A stretch of DNA of 64,000 nt from Gelatoporia subvermispora B (GCA_000320605.2 KB445791.1:2030879-2094878), one strand, 5' to 3'. Counted from the stretch's first letter, positions 1 to 12,800 are shown. The notes: generated from the sequence alone by a model not told the origin. Made by a program: numbers and translations.

Positions 1-1
1 A

Positions 2-136
2 CTCAGCGACAAGGATGCTGAGGGCGAGCCCGACAACACGGAAGACACCCCGATGCTCGAGGCCGGCGTCGCCGCCTCCGAAGGTACGGGCTCCGCTGGT
101 GGGGGAGACAACACTTCCGGTAACGTGTCGGCTTAG
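2..136 (+). CDS. 3' end of an unknown gene
   Basis: An open frame enters from the left edge and ends at a TAG at 134-136. The 44 visible residues are rich in Asp, Glu, Gly, Ser and Thr, with no hydrophobic segment or recognisable motif, so this is probably a disordered acidic C-terminal tail. The alternative frame that runs to 425 has strange composition and no support. The gene converges on the Sec7 gene, whose stop lies at 582. No function can be assigned. Confidence 0.5.
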   Translation, partial: LSDKDAEGEPDNTEDTPMLEAGVAASEGTGSAGGGDNTSGNVSA

Positions 137-581
137 AGGGCGAGGGATGACCATTGCTATGCAATGGCCAGAGGGCGTATGTAGCGCTGACGTTAGCATT
201 CTCCCTTATGCGGACATTACCACGGTTCGACTTGTGTTCTCGATTCCTCCCGCTAGTACAGTTCTCGCTGCCTCCCCCCCTTTGGTTCCCTCCGATTTAA
301 GCCCCGCTCATCTCGTCGTATATAAAGCCCCTCGTTTGTACGCGTACGCCATCGAGTCTCAGAATACCAGGACCATAACCTGTCTTTCTTGTGTGCTCGT
401 TCCCTCGTGTGCCGCCACCTGCTGACTAATCAGCAGCGAGCGTCACATCTTCCTTCCCATCTAGCAATACATACACGATAACTAAAACTAACGAGTGACT
501 ATAACTTGCGTACTCTAAGATTGTAATGCTGTCATGGCGAGTCGAAAGCGAACGGTTCAGTCTATAGTACAATCCATGTCC
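137..581. other. Convergent intergenic region
   Basis: This is 445 bp between the stop of the partial plus-strand gene and the stop of the minus-strand Sec7 gene. It should hold the two 3' UTRs and polyadenylation signals. I see no gene in it. Confidence 0.5.
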
Positions 582-3500
582 TCAGACGTCCAACATTGCG
601 ACAGTGTCTACCGTCGCCTCTGTCCGGTCATACGGGTTCACACCCATGCTACTTCGCGGGGATGACGGCGCACTCGCAGTGTCCTCCGATATCCGGCGGT
701 GGTGCTTGCCAAACAGCACAGAGATCCGTAGGTCCGACGGAAGTCTGACCAGCGACACACGTTTCGCGGCCTTGGTCTTGTTCCATTCCTCCGCCTGCTC
801 CTCGGGCATCTCTGGTGCGGTATAGAACTTCTCGTGGCCAGCACGGTCCTCCTCCGCCTTCGACGACGTGCTCTCCATCGAGCTCTGCGTCGCCAGGGGG
901 CTTGCCTGCGGGCGCTCCGAGACGTCTGGGAACGGATAGGCTCCACCCGAAGATGCCGATCCATGGACCCCATCCAGAGGCGACGACATCGGCGAGTCGA
1001 ACATATGTGCAGGGTCGGCCATCATTGCGGATGTCGAGTGGCGGTCGGGCCATTCCGTGCTCGACCTCGAGAGGGCTGAATGGAACGAACCATCAACAGA
1101 CGGGTCGGCCGCCCGGGACGAGCTCGTTGACGCCTGTGATGAGCCAGGGATGCTTCGCGGGGAAGGCGCCAGCACTGGAGCATCCGGCTCATCCACGTAT
1201 AGCGATAGCGTCATCCTTGGGACTTTTGCCAGCTTCTCGGTCGCTGCCCGCATAGCGATCTTCTTCGTGCGCTGCCAGTCCCGCTCCTCGGCGGCAAGGT
1301 CGTCGACGAGGATGTCGCGGTAGCAGCTGAGTTTCTCCAGCTCAAGCCGCACCTGCATGATGTGCTTTGCGACACCCTGTACTGCGAGTTGCATGCGATC
1401 GCGCGTCGCGCGTTGGAATGGCGTGAGCACAGCGAGATTCCGCACGAAGCGCATGTGCGAATCCAGCTGCGTGCGCACGAGACTAATCTTGCTCTCGAGA
1501 TCATCGAGTTTCGCTCGAATCAGCTGAGACCGCGACGAGAACCGTGAAGTCTCGCTGTCGTCACTCGTGAACGTCGGAGACAGGGGTGGCGAGTTCAGCG
1601 AAGACTCAAGACTATAGGCGCGAGGGCGTTGGAAGGATCGCAGACTCGCCCCATCCAACGAATGCCATCGACCCGCAGCCAACTCCGTCTTGACCTCGTC
1701 AAACGTCGCTTTGAACAATCGGGAAGCCGTCTCCGAGGGCGGCGTTGTTGGGCCTGAGGCTGATGTAGCAGAAGTAGTGACAGATGATTCTCTTCGCCGC
1801 TGAGAATATGTCTTCGACAGATGTGATGATACGGGTGAGGAAGGGGCGGTTTCCACTACTGGAGGGAAGTCAAGGTCAAGATTAATATCTTCCGAGGACG
1901 GGCCATTCCAGGTCTTGACCCGGGGTGACGCAGCCAGGGTTGCACGATGATGCACATCCCGTAAGTGGGACGCCGCCGCCGCAATACCCGTCAACTCAAT
2001 ATCCTTGCTGGACATGCCGAGAGAGCGCATGCGAACTCCCGCGGATTTGAAGGCGCTCGCGTAGTTGATACGAGCAATCCAGTCGTTCATCTCCGTCTCC
2101 CCCTGAGCCTGCAGGAGAAACTGGCGCCCGTCGGCCAGTGCCAGACGCAGGGTGTTAGAGTGCTGGGAATCCTGTCAGACGCTGAATTGTATACATGCCG
2201 GTACACGAACCTTAGTGTAGGACCTATCGTAAACCGCGATAGCATCTTTGACTGATAGCAGCTCGTCTGGTTGGGGAATCGCCGCCGGGTGAGGGATCAT
2301 GCCCGGTCCTCTCGAACGGTTGATGCGGGCCTGCACAGATGTGGCCCATGACGGATCACGGAAGAAGAGCAGCTGCGAACCGGTCAGCAGGACGCTCCAT
2401 TCACGCCACCTGCGATTCATTCCGCGACGCCCGCCTTCAAGCGTGTCATCTTTGCGCATGAGCAAACCGACTTTGGTGACCTTGACCATCGACGGCTCGG
2501 CCTGCGCCGGCGTGGGCACTGCCATCGACATGCCGATAGAATTCGAGAACATCGGGCCTGGTGCACTTGACACGCCAAGTCCGAACCACGGCGAGGACAG
2601 ATAACGACTCTCCACGAGTGCAATTTCAACACTGCGGGCAGTCACAAAGGCACGCAGAAGTTCGTCTTCGTCCCAAGATCCTCCCGTGCCTTGATAGACA
2701 TAGGGGCTTTCGGGAGGTACGAGAGCACGTACGTTGACTCGCAAATCGTCCAATAGATTCTAAAACCGCCCATGAATACCAATGACAATCAGATATGAAC
2801 TCATACCCACGTGCGTGATCAGATAGTATGGATCGATCTTGTTGCTCTTCCCTAACAAAGTAGTGGTACTGCCGTTATGACCTCCGGGGGAAGTTGGGTT
2901 GAAACTTGACATGCGTCTGGCGGCCATACTGTCCGTACCCAAACTACGTTGCCCAGTAACATCCAAAGGATCTTCAATATAAATGAACGGTGCAAATACG
3001 ATGTTATCGTAGAAGCACTACGGACGCATTCAACATCCAATAAACTTCCGTACTTAGCGTAAGAGCTTACATCCAAAACCTCCGGCGCCACGCCGGGAAG
3101 CCGTGTGTTCTTGACATAATCTGCCTTCGTCATCTTGCGTTTATTTGACTTGTTGAAAGCATCCGTATGCAACATAATCAAACTGAATGCGAGGATGTAT
3201 GGGTGGTCTGCCCGATGAGAAGTCAATGACTATCGTATCAGTGTCAAGGCACGGAAAGCACCTACCATCAGACGCGAACAAAGTCGGATTGCACTCTCGG
3301 TAGCGGGCAGCGAATGCCTCGATCACGCGGTCGATTTGTTGTGTCTCTCTCGGCAGGCCGACGTTCATGAGCAACTTGCGCAACGAAACGTCGAGTGGAT
3401 CGCCCCAAAATTCGAAATGGTCGATATATGCCTTCAGTGCACGTGCGTGGAATGCATCCGCGCTGGAAATAGAGTGAGTCAAGTCGGCTTGCACTAGAGA

Positions 3501-5148
3501 GATATATCACTCACTGTGATGCAAGCACAGCTGCAATCTCTGCTTTGTTCACGGCATCTGTAAGTCGTTCGAGATATTCCTCGGGCATCTCCTCATCTGG
3601 ATGAGGCGGAGGAATCTCCGAGGTCGATTTTGACAAAGAGGGACGAGGCGAGCCAAAACTGGACACCGGGGACGTGCTCACTGAATCGGCTGAGACATTT
3701 GGTGCACTTAAAGATGACGACGGGGATGAGGCACCGCCACCGAATAGGTTCATGGAGATACGATGCAAAAGAGGGGGGTTGGTCTGAGAACGGGGACGTG
3801 GAGCGGCGGCAGGGGCATGCACGGCAAGAACTGGGGGTTGGGAGACGGGCTCGGGTTCTTCGACTTGGGGTATTGGTGGGCGGAGGGGTGGAGGGGTGGA
3901 CCGTAGAGATCTTGGAGGGTCATGAGCTAGTGATGGCCGCCTCTGAGTTGCGGCTGAATCTGCCGTCTGTGGGCGCTTCGCGCGGCGAGGGCGAGTCAGG
4001 CGGGATGGTCTCGAGACGTTAGACGCGTCTCCAGGACTGATATCCAAGGAAGGTCTGGGAGGGTTTGAAGGTAATCTTTCCGAATGTCGTCGATGAAGAT
4101 CCGATGATGAAGACGCAGGAAGGAGAGGCGGTGGGGGTATCGAGGTATCACCATGGTTGTGTGGATGTGCAGAACGTAATTTAGGTAATGAGGGTTGTCG
4201 TGGAAGTCCAGACTCCGTATGTGTAGTTGAGAGATTGGTTGACTGAGAATCGTTGCGCTTCCGGGACCAGAAGGAGCTCTTCCGGGAGACAACCTTGGGC
4301 GCGGGACTTGTGTCAACGGATTCACGCTGCTTGCCTTTGTTCTCAGACGAAAGCTGTAAGGGACCCAGTGACAGGCCTCTCATTCTCCTGCTTTCTCGAA
4401 CTTCAGCCGCCGCGACCGCCTCCTCACGAGCCATAGGTTGATCTCTCTGGAAACTCTTGGCGCGTCGCATGCGAGACGACGAAGATTGTGGATCTGCGGC
4501 AGAGGAGGAGGATGCACCAAAGGTCACTGTGTTGACTTCCGATATTGATGAGGACGTAGAGGTAGATGACGGCATGACAGGCGGCAAGCCGATCCCCAGC
4601 GCCGCACGAGCAAGGGCCATGGCAGACTGTGATGATGATGATTCTGCCAGCGATGTCGTGCTCCGCATGGCAGCTGAGAGGGAAGGGGAGGCAGTTATCT
4701 GTGTGGCGTTCGAATGAGATGCATTCAAGTGTATCTGACTCCCTCGGTCTCTGCGTTCTCGCGCGGCGTGGTCAAGGACGTCGGGAGAGGAGCTGCCGGA
4801 GGAGTCGTGAGGAGGAGTCGGTGGGAGGTCCTTGTTGCGCTTCCAATGAGCAGGGCTGGAGGATGCATTGCCATTCAGAACGCCAAGCTCGTCGGACGAA
4901 AGCCTAGCAGAGGAATGGGTTGTGCCATAGACTGGTGACACGCGCCGTTTCCAGAGCGGCATAGAGAAGAAGTGGGTGGTCGCGGTCTGGGCTGTTGTCG
5001 TGATCACGCGTGAGGTCGTGGCGGCGTTGTCTGCGGTGAAGAGTGGTAGTTCTGGGCCATGCTCTTGAAGAGGCGTCGGAGTAGCGGTGACGGTGCGAGA
5101 CGGTCGAGATGGAGAAGCTTTGCTGCCGAGACCGAATATACCAACCAT
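582..5148 (-). CDS. Sec7-PH Arf guanine nucleotide exchange factor (EFA6/Yel1-like)
   Basis: Likely activates an Arf GTPase at the plasma membrane or endosome. The first exon (5148 to about 3513) encodes roughly 545 Ser/Pro-rich, probably disordered residues. The Sec7 domain begins near its end and continues through 3480-3060, with the glutamic-finger stretch LPRETQQIDR and the motif ILAFSLIMLHTDAFNKSNK. A PH domain follows (about 2750-2010), with RRWREWSVLL and ending AQGETEMNDWIARINYASAF. A long Ser-rich, charged tail with a predicted helical segment ends at 582. Small GT-AG introns join the exons in frame, for example 3240-3298 and the one between 2220 and 2175. Sec7 followed by PH is the order in EFA6, Yel1 and related fungal GEFs. 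The start is the first ATG of the long open first exon. Family is sure; the exact orthologue is not. Confidence 0.85.
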
Positions 5149-5926
5149 ACCGCAGATGCGGCACGCTGGGGGAGGGAGGAGACTCTGGACAGCAGTATGG
5201 CGGCCACAGAGATAATATGTCGGGAAATACTTGGTGGAATAGTTGCCGGCAAGTTATCGAGGAGAGTTGGTCGGACAGCGGCTCGGCCGTCGCGAACAGG
5301 ACTCGTCGTCCGGCCGTGTGTAATGGCCAAGAATAGCAGGTGACAAACACGGCCATAAATAGCAGATCACGTGTGAAGGGGTCGGGGAGAGCGAGCCGGG
5401 TGCCGGGGAGCGGCAGCGAGAGAGCGAGTGGCTGTCGCATGCGAGTGGCTACGAGTGACCTGTGGCTGCACCGGGCAAATGGCTGACTGCCCGCTCGGGC
5501 TCGCTGCGAGTTAGTCGTCGAGTGGCTCAGGACGGGCTCTGCATGGCCTTGCCTGTCTTACAATTCATTGTTCCCGTTTAGCATATAAGCTTCTGCCACC
5601 TCTGCCCACATGCATCCACTCAGGCCCTCCTTTGCCCAGCCATTTCGACGCCGGAACTGATCAACCTCAGGCTGTCCCTTGCATCTCGATCTTGACAACC
5701 TCGTAATAGTTTCCAGGACGGCCCATCGATTTGCTAGGTGCCCTATCCCTCTACTTACCACAACCGTATTCCGTTCTCACTCACACGCAGAACAGCCCCG
5801 CCATCTCCACCAGTCTTGACTTGCCCCACCCCTACCAGGCTACCAGCCAGGTGAGGTCTTCAGTTTTTCATCCACATAGCAACCAGGTCATTGACATAAT
5901 TGGGCGCTGACCAGTGCGATTGGTAT
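5149..5926. other. Divergent upstream region of the Sec7 gene and the HW/NCQxW gene
   Basis: This is 778 bp with no convincing gene. Short direct repeats of GAGTGGCT occur near 5426, 5443 and 5520. A possible 5' UTR intron of the plus-strand gene runs from a GTGAGG at about 5849 to a CTGACCAG just before the start codon. Confidence 0.4.
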
Positions 5927-6376
5927 ATGGCGGACAGTGGCATGATTACGCTCCAAGTTACTCAGACATGGCGTGGACGCGGTGCAGATAACCAGATACT
6001 TCCTCTCCACTGGGCCATCACGTTCCGGACAGGCGGTACAGATACCCAACCTAGGGGAACTCTCTATAACGCTGCTGGGAACATCGATACCTTCTGCTAC
6101 GAGAAACTCACCGACGTCCCAATCAAAACACATCTGTGGCGCGGAACCCTCACTGTCGGCACCGTCCCCAAGGACCGACTACGAGAGATGGAACAGCTGC
6201 TGGCTCAGACCCCGGTCGTTCGTCATGACCCCCAGTGGAACTGTCAAAATTGGGTCTGGACAAGTTTGCGAGAGCTCCGACAGTCCGGTTTTGCAATCAG
6301 CCCCGAGGTGTCGTGGCAATTTCTCTGCACAGAGATGTATGATCTCCTGGAGGCTTGGGAGTGTGGTGATATTTGA
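5927..6376 (+). CDS. Small conserved protein with HW...NCQxW motif, possible papain-like fold
   Basis: A single-exon frame of 149 codons starting at ATG 5927. Upstream in-frame codons exist back to 5900 but include no ATG. The protein has HWAITF near residue 28 and WNCQNWVWTSL near residue 104. A His in a HW context followed about 75 residues later by Cys in NCxxW/F is the order of catalytic residues in circularly permuted papain-like enzymes (LRAT/NlpC-P60 type). That similarity is my inference from motif shape. There is no signal peptide or membrane segment, so it should be cytosolic. I know similar short proteins from agaricomycete genomes, mostly without assigned function. It is convergent with Pescadillo. 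Confidence 0.6.
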   Translation: MADSGMITLQVTQTWRGRGADNQILPLHWAITFRTGGTDTQPRGTLYNAAGNIDTFCYEKLTDVPIKTHLWRGTLTVGTVPKDRLREMEQLLAQTPVVRHDPQWNCQNWVWTSLRELRQSGFAISPEVSWQFLCTEMYDLLEAWECGDI

Positions 6377-6688
6377 CGCGGGTTGTACAACAGAACTCGG
6401 TGAGTTTTTCATGCCGTGTCAGGAGAGGTCAGTTCGCTCATCGACATCGTCTGCGTGAAGTGTGCACAGCTCCCTTCTCGATCGCGATTTGTAACCATTG
6501 GCCTGTATGTGAAGACCAATACTTCACTGTGATAATCAAATGTACCACACTCTTGTGCAAGTAATGCGTATTATCTACAGAGACAGCTTTGCGCTATGTT
6601 CTTGTGAAGTTATGTAATACCCATGAAAAAATACAGATCATGATGAAAGACATTCTAATAGAGTAAAGCACGGAAGGAAGAGCAGCGA
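6377..6688. other. Convergent intergenic region
   Basis: This is 312 bp between the stops of the small HW/NCQxW gene and Pescadillo. It is AT-richer than its surroundings, as expected for facing 3' UTRs. No gene seen. Confidence 0.4.
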
Positions 6689-8763
6689 TCACGCTTTGTT
6701 CTTCTTTCTTTTCTCCTTTTCGATCGCTCTCCGCTTCTGCTCCAAGTTCTCCCGCTAGTGAGACTCAGTTAGCAAACTTGACGAAGCGTGAACCATGTAG
6801 ATAAGCTCACCTCTACTGTCCGCTTCTTCTCGCCATACTTCATGCGCTCGTATAGCTTCCGCTGCTTGTTGCTCATCATCATCTTGTTCATATCCTCTTC
6901 TGCTTCATCCACCTGCTTCGACGCCGCCGCCTTCTTGGTCTTCTTCTGCGCCTTCTGCGCCTCCTTCTCGAAGGTACCGAAGTCAACGCCAGCCGCTTCG
7001 GCCGCCAATTCAGCCGCACGCAGAGCAGCTTCATCTTCGGCGGCCGCAGCGGCCTTCAGCGCAGCCTTCTCCGGCTGCTCCAGCTCCTCCTCGCTGCCCT
7101 CCTCGTCTTGCTCCTCCTCGCTCTCCTCGCTTGCCTCTTCCTCCATCTCCACATCTTCGCCAGCGAGGCCAGCGGCGGGGTCGTAAGCGCCAGCAAGATT
7201 GCCGAACGGGCTCAGATGTGGCGGCAAAGTATTCCCCTGCAAATACGGCTCCTCGAGCAGGATCTTGCCCGCATTGATGCAGTCAACGACCCACTGCGGC
7301 TGCACGTGCTTCCGTCGCCGTCTCCGCTCACTCTCTTCCTCAGTCTCGTTCGGGCGCTCGACCAGCGGCCGGTCGATGATGACATGGGTGATCGTCTCAT
7401 CCGTCTCATCGAAGGGCGAGCCGCTCCCCGACGTCGCCGGCCAGCCGATCCGGCCGCCAAATGAGCGGACAATGAACTCAAAGACGGGGCGAGAGGTCTC
7501 CCGGGAGAGCCAGAATGTGTACGGTGCGAAGAGTTTTGAGGATCCGGACTGAGAGAGAGCGGAGAGCGACTTGAGGGTGGCGAGGTCAGAAGTCTCTTCT
7601 GGGTTTGATTTTGATGGCTGAGCAACGAACTCCTCGTCGTCCTCGTCGACTGGCATGGAGTCCACTGCCAGCATGTCGACATCGCCGTCCACAGCCTCGG
7701 ATGCGATCGTTTTGATTGTTTGGCGCACATCCTTGCTCGACACGCGCTTGCCGTCAACGTCAACCGTCTTGGCCTTTTGAGCGGTGGTGTTTTGCGCAGT
7801 CTTCGCCTCCTGTAGGCTGAAGGCACCAACACCAGCACCGGTCTCGTCCTTCTTGGCGTCTAATGGGGGAGGGTAAACCAAGCTAGCGTCGGTATAGAGC
7901 TTGAAGAAGACGAATCCGAGTAGAGTCTGATACAACTCTAAGAATGTGAGCATAACTCGGACGTCCACGTCTGTCGGGACCTGAAGCCAGTGTAAGCGAC
8001 GATACAAGTGATTTACATCGTCAAACATACGTGTTGTGTGAATTGGTAGGGGACAAGCCAGGTCACAGTCTGATCCATCACTTCCGCCTGGTAGTAGACT
8101 CCTTTGATAGACAAGAAAACCTTGCGGAGAGAACGGGAGTGCATGACATAGAGTTGCCATTCAGCCGCGAGGCGCGAGCAGTTTTCGATGAGAGTGGGCG
8201 AGACGCGTGAATCTGAGGGGAGATAAGCGAAGAGGAAGATCATGCAGAGAGCATCGTCAATGTCTCGCACAGCGTCGATGAAGGTCGGGTATCTATAGCA
8301 AAGTTTAATTTTGAGCTGACCTAGCAGAGGCATACTACACACCTCTCCTTGATGATGTGGTCCAGCCGATACACGGGCTTATTTTCCTCCAGACTCTTTG
8401 CACTGCTCCATTCTCCTCTCCCTAGCGCACGGGCAAGCTTCTTTGCAAAGGCCTTGTGCTCTCGGAGCTTCTTCAGAACCGGCTCGTGCGCAAGGTACGC
8501 GATATCCTTGGTATAGTAGAAAGATGTCGGGGCAGATGAACCCTTGTTGGCACGCTTCCTGCTGCGAGGTTCACGAGGGAAGATACCTGCAATATTCAAT
8601 CAACACTGCTCTGCATGCAGACGCAGCCAAGAAAGGTCTCACCTTTGAGAATACAGAGTCGCCGGAAATCAGCGAGAGAGCACTGTAGTTTCTTGACCGC
8701 CATAGAGCGAGTCATGTACGCCTTTGCGGCACCAGCCTTTCCCCTCTGTTTGATGCGGCCCAT
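6689..8763 (-). CDS. NOP7: Pescadillo homologue, 60S ribosome biogenesis
   Basis: Nucleolar protein that acts with Erb1 and Ytm1 (PeBoW complex) in 27S pre-rRNA processing and large-subunit assembly. It starts [19 protein letters not shown], the classic Pescadillo N-terminus. The Pescadillo_N domain follows with [15 protein letters not shown], the first intron falling right after ILKG. A BRCT domain spans about 7530-7200 ([32 protein letters not shown]). An acidic Glu/Asp tract and an Ala/Glu-rich coiled segment come next. The last exon (about 6757-6689) gives the basic tail [18 protein letters not shown] and a TGA stop. Introns lie near 8641, 8343, 8297, 8026 and 6758-6811. The gene is head to head with SmD2, 213 bp apart. 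Confidence 0.95.
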
Positions 8764-8976
8764 ATTTGCGAGATGGTGAGGGAGAGATGAGGAGATGCAA
8801 GTGCAAGTGAGCGGAGGACGAGAAGCGGAGAGCGCGCGGCAACCAATCAGCGCGCGAGAGACCAAACTTTTCGAGCCGCTTATTTGGCGCTACCAAACAT
8901 CTGCCACAGGCTCGCGGAGGCACCGAGGCGGCGTCGACACAGTAAGTATTGCTTCAACCCCTCGGACTACATAACC
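8764..8976. promoter_or_regulatory. Bidirectional promoter, Pescadillo / SmD2
   Basis: Only 213 bp separate the two divergent start codons, so both promoters must lie here or overlap the first exons. No TATA box stands out, which fits housekeeping genes. Sharing of elements is inferred from spacing alone. Confidence 0.5.
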
Positions 8977-9577
8977 ATGAGGTTCGTTACTTACAGCATC
9001 CTGCTCAATACATATCGCTCACTCTCCCCTAGCCAGTACGTGCACGTACCCAAGTCGGAGCTGGACGAGGCGCAGCTGCGCGCACTCGAGGAGCACGAGA
9101 TCAGCCAGGGCCCGTTGTCCGTGCTTCAGCAGGCCGTGCGGAACCACGCGCAAGTCCTTATCTCACTCAGAAACAACAAAAAGCTGCTTGCCCGCGTGAA
9201 GGCTTTTGACAGGCACAGCAATATGGTACGATCACCCGTGCGCGATTGGTCTACTGTTGCTCACGATTCTTCTCGCAGGTGCTCGAGAACGTGAAAGAGG
9301 TGTGTCCGGCAACCATGTTCTGGGGCTACGGCGCTGATCATATCTTAGATGTGGACAGAGATGCCGAAGGGCAAGAACAAGAAGCCCGTGAACAAGGACA
9401 GGTTCATCAGCAAGATGTTCCTCCGGTACGTTTAGGCATCGATTCTGTCGTCGTAATTCATGCTCATGGGCTCTGCCCTCTGCAGAGGTGACTCGGTCAT
9501 TCTGAGTAAGTCGCATCCTTGTGTCACCTAATCATGACCTTTCTGACGGCCATGCAGTCCTCCGCAATACTGCATGA
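8977..9577 (+). CDS. SMD2: Small nuclear ribonucleoprotein Sm D2
   Basis: Core Sm-ring protein of spliceosomal snRNPs. Six coding exons join in frame: 8977-8981, 9033-9225, 9279-9299, 9349-9425, 9486-9505 and 9558-9577, totalling 336 nt and 111 residues, close to the family's usual length. The product begins [16 protein letters not shown] and contains [48 protein letters not shown] and [19 protein letters not shown], which are the Sm1 and Sm2 motifs of SmD2. The first exon carries only five coding bases (ATGAG); splicing to 9033 restores a normal N-terminus. All five introns have GT-AG borders. Confidence 0.95.
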
Positions 9578-9869
9578 GGTGCCTTAACCCTCTACCTCGT
9601 GTTGGTAGGTTAGCAAGTGATCGTTAGGATGCTAGCCTGTCATCATCTGCTTTCCTCGTGCGCATCTCCGTCTACCGTGTTCATACTTGTTGTGGTTTCA
9701 AAACTGTAACGGACTACTGTACATTTACATCGCATCGCAAGTCGAATTCCCTGGCGCAGTAGATCGAAGCAACATCACATACTCAAGCAGGCCTCTGCGC
9801 CATGTTCCGTCTTCTGCGACAAGCAGTAAGTATCTGGGTCCTTGTCGTAAATACCACGCGGATCCATAC

Positions 9870-12800
9870 CTAGAATCGGTATCCTTCATCCTCCTCAATC
9901 TCCTTGATGGCGTCGAAGATTACGCTGAGCGCTAACCATCCGAAACTTCGTGCGCCGAACGTGTCTCCCTCGAACTGTGCGAGTTTGTACGCTATCCAGG
10001 CTTGATTCAACAGCTGCTCGGAACGGACATCTTCGTCTCCCGCTATCTCAAGCCGTACACTGTTCACGAGTTCTGCCGTTTGTTCCCTCATCGCCGACAT
10101 TAGATCCTTTCGCCTTCGCGGCTGCGAACACTGCGCCACAATGGTCCCTACGACGGCCTCTTCTTCGGTGAGCATAGCGTCACGGTCACGGGAGAGTGTG
10201 TGGCCAACGCAGATAGCTTGGAGTCGAGACGCGTAGACCTCAAAAAGCTCCCAGAGCCTGGCAATCTCCCCCTCGTCGGAACAGTCCGTCCGTATGAACT
10301 CGGAGACACGCAAGTGAACAATGAGCCCGATATAGTCGTCTTCTCGAGGTTCATTAGATTTGAACGCCTCTAAGACGTCGTCCAAGTTCGCCCACCGCCC
10401 GTCCATATGACGTCGTTGGAAACGCACTGCGCGTCGTAAGGTGCCCAGGGCAGGGAGGTTGATCGAACGGAATAATTTGCCAATCGCTCGTTGACTCTCG
10501 TAGAATTCCACAGCGTCGCCTTTCAGCGTTTCGGGTGCGTTCCAGTCTGGCTTTGCGCGGAACTTCAATCTTGGAATGTTCTCCACAGGAACTGGACGGC
10601 CGGACTTCGGGTAATCCACAGCGTCGCTGTGCAACGCTGCAAGCAGGAGGCAAGCAGGGTCACGTATGCCCTCAACACTTTGATCAGCTATAATGAGCCA
10701 GTTGATGGCGATTATGCCGAGTGTCTACATGATGCTTAGTACCGGGTAACGAATGCATTCGCGGAATGAACGCACATCACTAATGATGTATTCGGCCACG
10801 AAGTCGGCCACGTCGGCCATCGTGCACGGGCGAATCAATAACTTCTTCTCAGCTGCTGCATAGCTCGCTGGCTCGTATGTGCGCCTTGGTCTGAGTTCCG
10901 GCATTGTTGTGAGATTATATACGTCGCCATCGAGATCACCACCACCTAAACATGAAGGAAGAGGTCTCGACCCTAGGTGTACGTTTATCAGGGTGTTGGA
11001 CAAATCCGAAGTCACTGCGTACCCTTGATAGAGAAGACCACAGTATTTCTCAAAGACTCCTTTGCGAATGGAGAATTTGGAGGAGGCTTGCCAATAGCAT
11101 GTACGACTTGGACGTCGCCGGGATGTATAGTCGGAGATCGAGATATCAAAGTCGGTCCCTCAAGATATATGGGCGCGGCACCATCTGTGGGTATAATGCA
11201 CGCAAAAATCTGCCCCTCCTCCAGGAACCCATGGACGTCCGCGACGCCCACTAGGGTCCACCCGTCAGGCACAGGTATACGTGCGTGATGCTTGAGCTCA
11301 CGCAAAACGTGATTGACGGCGAAGTCCATCATCTGCCGCCAGAACACGTCTTGCATGAAGGGCTCTACCCCAAGCTTGTGCAAAGCTAGCATCACGGATG
11401 TGAGCCGGAAGGACGAGCCCAGACCGTGCGTCTCGAGTAAGCGAGCAGCAGTCTCCAGCGATCCTCTCGACTCTTCTACATGCTGCACCGCATCGTCCTG
11501 TAGCTTCTGGAAGACGTCGTAGGGTACTCCAAGGCCTTCCAGCAGCATGATGAGCGGCCGATTCAAGTAATATTTACCTGGCCTGTCAAATGCTCTGGCA
11601 ACCTCGACAACCATAGAGTGGGGTGCTTCGAATTTGATCATAGACCGCCGTAGACAAATGATGCGCCCTTCGAGCGTGTAATCAACGCTCAGCATTCCCT
11701 TGGAACCTCCAAACCGAATTTGGAACGCCCGAGGATATGCTGGTCTACGGCGATTGCGGTGTCGTCTGGCGCACAGCTCTTTCCATATCGCTTTGGCGAG
11801 CTCTGCGGAGATGGTTCCAACCCCGTCGGTGAATAATCTCCTATTTGAATCCTCAATGTCGTCCAGGATGATTATCTCCTCCGCCTCCACTGATACAGAG
11901 GCGTCGGTAGCAGTGAAGGCTTGGGAGACCCGCGCTGCCCATCGAGCGGGGCAGTAGATCAGTTGAGGATCGTAGTTGACATGAAAGTTGCCCAAAGTAC
12001 GGATGATACCTGGTGCGTCAACACAAGCTCCGGATGCATCTGTGAAGCTTTTGACAAACCACACCGCATGCTCCCTCAAAGCAGACTGAGAATAGGCAAG
12101 GAATTCGAAGTGTCGCCCAGCGATAGTGATTCCATTAATCAAGAGGCCTTTGACTCGACGCCTGATGAATTCGCTCCCATCAACCTCACGATCGAAACGA
12201 TATTGCAGGCGATTTTCGTCCACGAAAGCGACCCTTAGAAAGCTGTCGCAGTTGTCTCGATGGGTTCTGATGACTCTGTTGAATCTCTCCGGGAATGGGC
12301 CTTCGAGAGACCACGTGGTTGGCGTGACGATGAGTCGAAGGCAGTCGAATGTGTCCAGTTCTTCGAGACGTCGAACCTTGGGTTTCGACAGATTGACTTG
12401 TAGCGCATCCGCGAAGAGGCTAAGCAATGATACCGAGCCGTCCTCCCCCCCTTCTTGATACCAGTAGTATGCTTGTACCTTCGCGTATATCTCACGCATG
12501 AACAGCGCAGTAAACTCCTCCCCCTTAGTCTCCACGAGCCGTCCCACCTCATGACGAAGGTCCAGCAGCTCTTTCATGGTAGCTGCCCTGCTGCGGGCGA
12601 TTGCGTCAACATGGAATGCTACCTTCCATGGTAGGCCCGACACCCAGCTGTCATAATGGGATCGAACGTCTCGGCCGAACAAATGCCGATGCTCGGTGGG
12701 GTAGGAATAGTCGGTGAGTGAGAGATGGACGCGCTCCGAAATGGAGCGAAAAGTTGAGATGTCTTCCCGTGTTGCACAGACAAGACGTAGAGCAGATGAC

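Noticed and set aside
15..425. 136-codon plus-strand frame at the left edge
   Set aside because: The acidic frame ending at 136 fits a normal C-terminal tail better; this one has random-looking composition.
5424..5527. Direct repeats of GAGTGGCT upstream of the Sec7 gene
   Set aside because: Only three short, irregularly spaced copies; too weak to call a regulatory array.
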